Shown here piece after piece: positions 22,605 to 27,013 of a stretch of DNA of 28,908 bases. The notes below the pieces were generated by a model that was not told where the DNA came from, searched no databases, and was given only the letters and a program-made list of their open reading frames with translations. The first letter of the stretch is position 1, and each line of letters opens with the position of its first letter. This DNA is from Oscillospiraceae bacterium (GTDB lineage: Bacteria > Bacillota > Clostridia > Oscillospirales > Ruminococcaceae). The translations under genes were made by a program, and so were the position numbers. The DNA lies in assembly GCA_003531585.1 (NCBI GenBank), contig DQFX01000045.1, positions 1 to 28,908 on the forward strand. Direction: 5' to 3'.

Positions 22605-23441
22605 AGTAGTTTTACCTCCCTCATTGTTGTTTGATTTATTTGCATTGCCTTCGTTTGATTCAGGCTGTAATGCCATGTGGTATACCGCTGTAATACCCGG
22701 TGTAATATTTACGACCGGTATATTTTCAGGGCATGTTGCTCCGTAAAGCGGCATAAATCTGCCGCTCACATACAGTGCCGTCTTATCAGCCGATGCAGCT
22801 ATCTTGACTTCATCGCTCGTTTCAATGAGCTCGTCAACAAAGCCCTGCTCCTTGGCTTCTTTTCCGGTCATAAAAGTTTCATCAGCCATCATGCTGATGA
22901 GTTCAGCTTCTTCCTTTCCGGTCTTGCGTTTGTACGCCGCCAGCATAGACTTGTCATAAGCGTCGTTTGCGAGCGCGGTTTTTCTAAGTTCATCAGCGTT
23001 GTAGCTGCCGCAAAGCATGACCAGCGACTTATGTATCATTATCAGCGACCCCTCGGACGCTTTTACTGTATCAGCAGCGCACATAATATGCGAACCTGCT
23101 GACATCGCAACACCATCGACCGTGCAGGTGATTTGTGTGCCGTTCTTAGCCATTTCACGAAGTCTGTTATGTATCACTATCGCCGTGTGGCATTCACCGC
23201 CGCAGGAATTAAGCCGTATATTAAGCGCTTTACTCTTCGATACAGCGTTTAAATCATCTAATATTTCATCTTCAACAATGAAATATCCCTCGACTGGTTT
23301 TCCTGTGAACCCATTAAAAGGTCTGCGCCTTACGACCTGACCGTAAAGAACAAGTTCAGCGGTTTCCGTATCAGCGTCAGCCCTGACCGAATAGCCCTCA
23401 CGCTCCGCGAAATACGCAGCGCCTTTATTCTTCATCGGCAT
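22170..23441 (-). CDS. ClpP-like prohead protease with fused scaffold
   Basis: This 423-aa protein is an S49/ClpP-fold capsid maturation protease joined to a scaffold domain, like lambda gpC. Protease part about 25-215: NIRLNSCGGECHTAIVIHNR forms the oxyanion strand, VDGVAMSAGSHI carries the nucleophile Ser114, and SLIMIHKS the catalytic His137. A Gln/Asn-rich linker (SNEGNANKSNNNEGG) follows, then the helical acidic scaffold (LRKENPELAARVEEDYKAEH). The ATG at 23441 is 9 bases from GGGAG; earlier codons reach back to 23465. It overlaps the portal gene end by 17 bases. Confidence 0.92.
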   Translation of the reverse strand: MPMKNKGAAYFAEREGYSVRADADTETAELVLYGQVVRRRPFNGFTGKPVEGYFIVEDEILDDLNAVSKSKALNIRLNSCGGECHTAIVIHNRLREMAKNGTQITCTVDGVAMSAGSHIMCAADTVKASEGSLIMIHKSLVMLCGSYNADELRKTALANDAYDKSMLAAYKRKTGKEEAELISMMADETFMTGKEAKEQGFVDELIETSDEVKIAASADKTALYVSGRFMPLYGATCPENIPVVNITPGITAVYHMALQPESNEGNANKSNNNEGGKTTMAVNLAELRKENPELAARVEEDYKAEHADENKTAMDAAVQKALADERTRLEKIEAIAGQVSPELLADAKYKNPCTAEELAYKAMSENARKGKSFLDDMKADYSGSGAEDVHTVAPQADGGAGQNKAQEEAEVLAAIDDALKEDE

Positions 23442-24960
23442 TTTCTTCATCTCCCTCTTCATCATCGTCAGCGATGTTATTCGTCTGGGCGGGTATAATG
23501 TTCTTTATAAGCTCGTTCTCCACCGCAAGAGCAGACATATTGTCCTCCCAGTTTTCGCCGTAGTACTCTCTTGTGATTTGCTCGTTCGTCTTCCAGCCGT
23601 GCTGAACCAGCATTGCGTTTGACTCGGCTTCCTTCTTGGGGTCAAGCTGTGTGAGCGCCGGACCGTCCCACCGCGCACTGCACCAAGCCGCTCGGATAAG
23701 AGGATCATCGAAGAAACCCGGCGCCTTTATCCTGCCGCGTGCAACAGCCTCAGCAAGCCAGACCTCATAAACAGGCTGGCAGAAGTCATTGACGAACCAA
23801 GAACGGCGCATTTTAATGACTTCCCATGCTTCTTCAAGCGCGCCCTTAGACGCCGAATAGGACGCGGTGAATTCCTTGAGCAATACCTCATGTGGCATCT
23901 CAAGCGCCGCGCCTATCTGCCGCGCGATCGACTTGGTGAAAGTTTCATAACCGGCAGTCGGTATATTAGGATTGCCGAATACGATTTTTTCGCCCTTTTT
24001 CAGTTTTACAATATTTCCGGGCGACATCTCCGGCTCATCCTCGTTGGCGTCGTCATCATCGGAATGGTCGAACATCGGCATATCAGTCGAATCTGTATCC
24101 GTTTCAAGCCACCCGGTAAAATACGTCTGAATAATCGCCGCTGTAAGTTCGCTTTCCGTGTATCTGCGGTTCTGCAGGAGCATTTCGATGACCGGGGCGA
24201 GATACGAAACGCCCCGATACTGGTCGGGGCGCTCTGAATCCATTATCTGCAGTATGTTAGGCAGTCCGGTCTTTTTGCTGACTGCCTCGACTCTGACCCA
24301 GTTGATGTCCTTAAGCACGGTAGAATACGGGTAACCATTGCAGACATGGTAAGCTACCACTCTTCCGCCGGCGTCCACTTCTACGCCGTCATGCACTTCA
24401 TTGTCGCCGTGTTTTCCCTCTGTGACTGAAAAAATACCGTTTGAAACAGAGCATAACGGCGTGCTTATTCTGTCAGCTTCTATCATCTGCACACAAAGGG
24501 AAAACGGATTAAGCCGGGTAGGCTCCCGCCTTTTCAGCAGGGCAAACACATCGCCGCTCATCAGCCAGGATTTCACGGCTAACTGCTGCATTTCGTAGAA
24601 ATTATTTATGCCCAGCGCGTCACATGATGACTTGTTCAGACACCATGCCCGGAATTCAGCCTCGGTACGCTTGCACCACTGCCTTGCACTTTCTGTTGAA
24701 AGTCCAAGCAGTTCCGCGTCAAGACTGCACTTCATTCTGAGTCCCGGACCGACTATCTTCGTGCGGTTGGTATTCACAGCGGCGGCAGCTATCGGAGAAG
24801 CCATATATAGCATGCGCCCGCGCTGACGCATTGTTGCATTGTGAAAGTCTATATCCTCAATCGGCGCACCCGAACGCGCATTGAAAGCCTTTAATGACCT
24901 TTTAGTAAGCGATGCTCCAGCGTCGCCGTACCCGCTTGCATATACATTTGAGTCGCTCAA
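23425..24960 (-). CDS. Portal protein, lambda family
   Basis: This 511-aa protein is a lambda gpB-type portal: RSLKAFNARSGAPIEDIDFH, the ASPIAAAAVNTNRTKIVGPGL segment (about 54-74), DVFALLKRREP, SERPDQYRGVSYLAPVIEML, and SIARQIGAALEMPHEVLLKEFTASYSASKGALEE (a family hallmark, about 345-378, shown here only as landmarks). It forms the dodecameric vertex for DNA entry and tail joining. It has an acidic tail DDDEEGDEENADEE. The TTG start at 24960 follows AAAGGGGGG by 6 bases. In most lambda-like clusters it directly follows the terminase and gpW genes; here 1.8 kb separate them. Confidence 0.93.
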   Translation of the reverse strand: MSDSNVYASGYGDAGASLTKRSLKAFNARSGAPIEDIDFHNATMRQRGRMLYMASPIAAAAVNTNRTKIVGPGLRMKCSLDAELLGLSTESARQWCKRTEAEFRAWCLNKSSCDALGINNFYEMQQLAVKSWLMSGDVFALLKRREPTRLNPFSLCVQMIEADRISTPLCSVSNGIFSVTEGKHGDNEVHDGVEVDAGGRVVAYHVCNGYPYSTVLKDINWVRVEAVSKKTGLPNILQIMDSERPDQYRGVSYLAPVIEMLLQNRRYTESELTAAIIQTYFTGWLETDTDSTDMPMFDHSDDDDANEDEPEMSPGNIVKLKKGEKIVFGNPNIPTAGYETFTKSIARQIGAALEMPHEVLLKEFTASYSASKGALEEAWEVIKMRRSWFVNDFCQPVYEVWLAEAVARGRIKAPGFFDDPLIRAAWCSARWDGPALTQLDPKKEAESNAMLVQHGWKTNEQITREYYGENWEDNMSALAVENELIKNIIPAQTNNIADDDEEGDEENADEE

Positions 24961-24990
24961 AAACGTCCCCCCTTTTTTTGTGGAATAGCA

Positions 24991-25019
24991 AAGGCACGCC
25001 GTTTGACCGGGCGTGCCTT
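24991..25019. other. 10-bp hairpin in the portal leader
   Basis: AAGGCACGCC (24991-25000) and GGCGTGCCTT (25010-25019) form a perfect stem with a 9-base loop, 30 bases upstream of the portal start. Neither side has a proper T-run, so it may be an mRNA 5' stem-loop or the relic of a terminator. Confidence 0.5.
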
Positions 25020-25082
25020 GATTGTATTAAATTGTAGATTTCACTTGTCGGCAATTGCGGCTCATGCGCCGTTTTTGCCCAT

Positions 25083-25108
25083 AAAAAAAGCACCTCTTTC
25101 AAGGTGCT
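25083..25108 (-). terminator. Minus-strand terminator at cassette 1 head
   Basis: AGCACCT (25089-25095) pairs with AGGTGCT (25102-25108); the minus strand then reads TTTTTTT. It faces transcripts coming from inside the cassette and is the natural end for the antisense RNA. Confidence 0.85.
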
Positions 25109-25155
25109 AATATTTGTATTTTTTAGATTTTTTTGAGATTTTTTCAAAAAAGCTA

Positions 25156-25184
25156 TTGACAACCACCTTAAAATGTGGTATAAT
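25156..25184 (+). promoter_or_regulatory. Cassette 1 sense promoter with operator
   Basis: TTGACA (25156-25161), 17 bases and TATAAT (25179-25184) are full consensus. ACCAC-N8-GTGGT (25162-25179) fills the spacer as an inverted repeat, so a bound dimer would block transcription; the cassette's own XRE protein is the obvious candidate. T-tracts centred near 25121, 25131 and 25141 plus an A-tract at 25146-25151 lie upstream in helical phase. Confidence 0.9.
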
Positions 25185-25211
25185 AATATTGTCAGAAGGG
25201 AGGTGAAAGCA

Positions 25212-25343
25212 ATGATCGATAAAATAAAAGAGCTCATTAAGCTGCTGGAACAGCTTAACAAGCTCCTTCTCAAGGTAATTGAACTTGCCGGAACGGTTAC
25301 CTTGTTGGTCTTGGCTATCAAGCAGATTGCAGAAATCTTCTGA
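25212..25343 (+). CDS. 43-aa amphipathic/hydrophobic peptide, candidate toxin
   Basis: The peptide starts MIDKIKELIKLLEQLNKLLL and continues KVIELAGTVTLLVLAIKQIAEIF in its second half. Residues 1-24 form a leucine-rich amphipathic helix with alternating Lys/Glu; residues 25-38 are hydrophobic enough to enter a membrane. It has a strong GGGAGGTGA site 7 bases from the ATG. A second copy lies 816 bases away with the same layout. Its size, helix type and the opposing antisense promoter resemble type I toxins, but it matches no toxin family I know (Fst, TxpA, Ldr). Membrane insertion, phage exclusion or a signalling role are alternatives. Confidence 0.75.
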   Translation: MIDKIKELIKLLEQLNKLLLKVIELAGTVTLLVLAIKQIAEIF

Positions 25344-25396
25344 TAGCAACCGCAGCTGCGGGCGGTTATCCGCAGCCCCCTTCGGGGGTTATCAAT

Positions 25397-25425
25397 ATTA
25401 TACCACGTTTCGGAAAGGAGGTCAA
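25397..25425 (-). promoter_or_regulatory. Cassette 1 antisense promoter
   Basis: Read on the minus strand, TTGACC (25425-25420), 17 bases and TATAAT (25402-25397) form a near-consensus promoter pointing back across the 43-aa gene. Its -35 box is the complement of the GGTCAA that overlaps the second peptide's Shine-Dalgarno. The same geometry recurs exactly in cassette 2. Confidence 0.8.
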
Positions 25426-25431
25426 GAGGAT

Positions 25432-25536
25432 ATGAAAAATATAGTTAAGCTCGGCGGTCAGCTTATTATCACGCTTGCACTTTGCGCCGTTCTGGTATTC
25501 GGAATAATCGGCGCTGTGAATCTATTCATAAAGTGA
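25432..25536 (+). CDS. 34-aa single-span membrane peptide
   Basis: MKNIVKLGGQLIITLALCAV leads into a continuous hydrophobic helix that ends GIIGAVNLFIK, a one-span membrane peptide with a short basic N-terminus and a terminal Lys. AAAGGAGG lies 10 bases before the ATG. It follows the first peptide and precedes the XRE gene on the same strand, with 88 and 10 base gaps. It may be a partner, immunity factor or second toxin. The equivalent peptide in cassette 2 keeps length and topology but almost no sequence. Confidence 0.72.
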   Translation: MKNIVKLGGQLIITLALCAVLVFGIIGAVNLFIK

Positions 25537-25546
25537 GGTTTTCAAT

Positions 25547-25750
25547 ATGTTTTTATATATCAAGGAATACCGAAAGCGGGCAAAAATCAGTGTGCCCAAA
25601 ATGTCAGAGCTTACCGGATTACCGATAAGGACTATTGAGGGTTTGGAAAAACGCGGCGACTGCCTTGTTTCCAATGCTCTGAAAATCACCGATGCGCTCG
25701 GCATAACCCTTAACGACCTGCTGACACCGCCGCCTGACAACGCTGAGTAA
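25547..25750 (+). CDS. 67-aa XRE regulator, cassette 1
   Basis: This protein is one compact Cro/C1-type domain: MFLYIKEYRKRAKISVPKMS, then ELTGLPIRTIEGLEKRGD (turn and recognition helix) and NALKITDALGITLNDLL. It differs from its cassette 2 paralogue at 7 of 67 positions, including Ile27/Lys27 and Gly32/Asp32 in or near the recognition helix. GAGG lies 9 bases upstream of the ATG. It most likely binds the ACCAC-N8-GTGGT site in the cassette promoter and so controls the two peptides and itself. Confidence 0.85.
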   Translation: MFLYIKEYRKRAKISVPKMSELTGLPIRTIEGLEKRGDCLVSNALKITDALGITLNDLLTPPPDNAE

Positions 25751-25765
25751 GCCGTTTCCACATTC

Positions 25766-25797
25766 AAAGCGCCTGCCCGCAAGCAGGCGCTTTTTCT
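25766..25797 (+). terminator. Cassette 1 terminator
   Basis: AAAGCGCCTGC (25766-25776) pairs with GCAGGCGCTTT (25783-25793), followed by TTCTTC. The same element closes cassette 2. Confidence 0.9.
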
Positions 25798-25899
25798 TCG
25801 GAGAAGAGCCGCGCAGCTGAGATATAATGAACTTGGTAGTAAAATCCTTTTTCTGTTGATATTGTCGGCAATTGCGGCTCATGCGCCGTTTTTGCCCAT

Positions 25900-25925
25900 A
25901 AAAAAAGCACCTCTTTCAAGGTGCT
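25900..25925 (-). terminator. Minus-strand terminator at cassette 2 head
   Basis: AGCACCT (25906-25912) pairs with AGGTGCT (25919-25925), followed on the minus strand by TTTTTTT. Identical to the element of cassette 1. Confidence 0.85.
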
Positions 25926-25971
25926 AATATTTGTATTTTTTGGATTTTTTTGAGATTTTTTCAAAAAACTA

Positions 25972-26000
25972 TTGACAACCACGTTATAATGTGGTATAAT
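25972..26000 (+). promoter_or_regulatory. Cassette 2 sense promoter with operator
   Basis: TTGACA (25972-25977), 17 bases and TATAAT (25995-26000). The spacer holds ACCACGTTATAATGTGGT (25978-25995), a nearly perfect 18-bp palindrome with one mismatched pair, clearer than in copy 1. Confidence 0.9.
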
Positions 26001-26027
26001 AATATTGTCAGAAGGGAGGTGAAAGCG

Positions 26028-26153
26028 ATGGACAATAAAATAAAAGAGCTCACCAAGTTGCTCGAACAGCTTGACAAGCTCTTGACCCAGGTGGTGAAAA
26101 TCCTCATCACGGTCGGAACCATCTGGGCAATAATCAAGGGAACGTTCTTCTAA
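26028..26153 (+). CDS. 41-aa amphipathic/hydrophobic peptide, candidate toxin
   Basis: The peptide starts MDNKIKELTKLLEQLDKLLT and its hydrophobic half is QVVKILITVGTIWAIIKGTFF. It is homologous to the 43-aa peptide of copy 1 over the first 20 residues (KIKEL.KLLEQL.KLL) and diverges in the membrane-prone half. GGGAGGTGA lies 7 bases upstream of the ATG. It is entirely covered by the predicted antisense RNA. Function is unknown; a membrane-active toxin is the leading guess. Confidence 0.75.
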   Translation: MDNKIKELTKLLEQLDKLLTQVVKILITVGTIWAIIKGTFF

Positions 26154-26191
26154 ACGTTCCGCTCTACCGGGGCGAAAGCCCCGGCAAGAGT

Positions 26192-26220
26192 ATTATAACA
26201 CATTTTCAAAAGGAGGTCAA
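26192..26220 (-). promoter_or_regulatory. Cassette 2 antisense promoter
   Basis: Minus-strand TTGACC (26220-26215), 17 bases, TATAAT (26197-26192). The spacer differs from copy 1 at many bases while both boxes and their spacing are unchanged. The -35 box again overlaps the Shine-Dalgarno of the following membrane peptide. Confidence 0.8.
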
Positions 26221-26224
26221 TAGT

Positions 26225-26332
26225 ATGAGCGAAAAAAACAGAACACTTCTCAAGCTGATCTGGCACATTGCAAGCATCTCCATGTCTGTGGTGGCTATAG
26301 TATTCTTAATCTGGTTCTTCTTCGTAAAGTAA
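26225..26332 (+). CDS. 35-aa single-span membrane peptide
   Basis: MSEKNRTLLKLIWHIASISM has a polar N-terminus of about 10 residues; the rest is one hydrophobic helix ending VAIVFLIWFFFVK. AAAGGAGG lies upstream of the ATG. It occupies the same slot as the 34-aa peptide of copy 1, with the same topology and terminal Lys, but the sequences barely align, suggesting that hydrophobic topology is what matters or that the copies have been diversified. Confidence 0.72.
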   Translation: MSEKNRTLLKLIWHIASISMSVVAIVFLIWFFFVK

Positions 26333-26344
26333 AGGGGGATTTTT

Positions 26345-26548
26345 ATGTTTCTGTATATCAAGGCATATCGGCTGCGTGCAAAGATTTCCGTGCCGAAAAT
26401 GTCTGAACTCACAGGCATACCAAAGCGCACCATTGAAGACTTGGAAAAACGCGGCGACTGCCTTGTTTCCAATGCTCTGAAAATCACCGATGCGCTCGGC
26501 ATAACTCTTAACGACCTGCTGGCGCCGCCGCCTGACGCCGCTGAGTAA
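26345..26548 (+). CDS. 67-aa XRE regulator, cassette 2
   Basis: Paralogue of the 25547-25750 regulator, identical at 60 of 67 positions: MFLYIKAYRLRAKISVPKMS, ELTGIPKRTIEDLEKRGD, NALKITDALGITLNDLL. AAAGGGGG precedes the ATG by 6 bases, a better site than in copy 1. Both regulators may bind both promoters because the operators share their ACCAC/GTGGT arms, which would cross-link the cassettes. Confidence 0.85.
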   Translation: MFLYIKAYRLRAKISVPKMSELTGIPKRTIEDLEKRGDCLVSNALKITDALGITLNDLLAPPPDAAE

Positions 26549-26563
26549 GCCGTTTCAACATTC

Positions 26564-26595
26564 AAAGCGCCTGCCCGCAAGCAGGCGCTTTTTCT
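26564..26595 (+). terminator. Cassette 2 terminator
   Basis: AAAGCGCCTGC (26564-26574) pairs with GCAGGCGCTTT (26581-26591), followed by TTCTTC, identical to copy 1. Confidence 0.9.
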
Positions 26596-26690
26596 TCGGT
26601 GAAGAGCCGCATACGCCGCTGCTGCCGCGCACACAGCCCTCGGAGAAATTATGAACTCTGCCGTGAAAGCCCTAAACCGGCAGAAATCAA

Positions 26691-26717
26691 GGCGCGATCA
26701 AATTCGCGCCCTCTTTT
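26691..26717. terminator. Hairpin between cassette 2 and the gpW-position gene
   Basis: GGCGCGA (26691-26697) pairs with TCGCGCC (26704-26710). On the plus strand CTCTTTTCTG follows; on the minus strand TTGATTTCTG follows. It may act weakly in either direction, insulating the cassettes from the terminase side. Confidence 0.5.
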
Positions 26718-26750
26718 CTGCTGATTTTTGAAATTGATTGCAAAAATGAT

Positions 26751-27008
26751 TTATCTGTCCGTGGGAATTATGCCCACGGTCTTGCGCGTTGCCTTTCCGT
26801 GCAGAATGGCATCATAGTATGCCTGCCGGTCAACAGCCTCTTCCAGCAGCTCGTCAAGCTTTGTCATGTCGAACTTGGTGATCTCCATGTCACCAATCTT
26901 GTACGATTTGACGCCGCCTGATGTAAGCGACTCCTGCGCCTTAATAAGTTCATCTATACGTTTAGTATAATGCTCATACATTTTACGAGCCGTATTTTTA
27001 TTAATCAT
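26751..27008 (-). CDS. Small head-joining protein at the gpW position
   Basis: This 85-aa protein begins MINKNTARKMYEHYTKRIDE, a helix, then AQESLTSGGVKSYKIGDMEI, a hairpin-like strand pair, then KFDMTKLDELLEEAVDRQAYY, a second helix. The helix-hairpin-helix order and the place between terminase and portal match lambda gpW-type and similar small connector proteins, although sequence identity to gpW itself is not evident. The ATG at 27008 is preferred; GTG and TTG codons lie just before it, overlapping the terminase end. Confidence 0.7.
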   Translation of the reverse strand: MINKNTARKMYEHYTKRIDELIKAQESLTSGGVKSYKIGDMEITKFDMTKLDELLEEAVDRQAYYDAILHGKATRKTVGIIPTDR

Positions 27009-27013
27009 CGTTA

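Larger units (their letters stand above)
25083..25390 (-). ncRNA. Predicted antisense RNA of cassette 1
   Basis: A transcript from the minus-strand promoter at 25397-25425 would begin near 25390, immediately at the base of a CCCCC-TTC-GGGGG hairpin (25376-25388), run antisense across the entire 43-aa gene, its ribosome binding site and promoter, and end at the T7 terminator at 25083. Predicted length is about 308 nt. A 5' stem-loop and complete overlap with a small hydrophobic peptide gene are traits of type I antitoxin RNAs. No transcript data exist here. Confidence 0.55.
25045..25812 (+). repeat. Tandem cassette, copy 1
   Basis: First copy of a duplicated unit: leader with minus-strand terminator, sense promoter, 43-aa peptide, hairpin plus antisense promoter, 34-aa peptide, XRE gene and terminator. 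The start (TTGTCGGCAATTGCGG) and end (GAAGAGCCGC) are shared exactly with copy 2, whose start lies 817 bases away. The leader to the first ATG (about 170 bases) differs from copy 2 at only a handful of positions. Confidence 0.9.
25900..26185 (-). ncRNA. Predicted antisense RNA of cassette 2
   Basis: From the promoter at 26192-26220 a transcript would start near 26185, at the base of the hairpin CCGGGGC-GAAA-GCCCCGG (26167-26184), cross the whole 41-aa gene antisense and end at 25900, about 286 nt. Layout equals copy 1 although the hairpin sequence differs, so structure rather than sequence seems conserved. Expression is not shown. Confidence 0.55.
25862..26610 (+). repeat. Tandem cassette, copy 2
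   Basis: Second copy of the three-gene unit. About 49 bases of unrelated spacer (25813-25861) separate it from copy 1. The leader and XRE ends are nearly identical to copy 1, while the middle with the two peptides and the hairpin is diverged. Confidence 0.9.

Noticed and set aside
25279..25536. An 85-codon plus-strand frame running through the first peptide end, hairpin and 34-aa peptide
   Set aside because: It has no start signal of its own; the 34-aa peptide has a strong internal ribosome binding site, and the frame is not kept in the second copy.
25045..26610. Insertion sequence or transposon origin of the duplicated region
   Set aside because: No transposase frame, terminal inverted repeats or target-site duplication; the repeats are direct and carry complete small operons.
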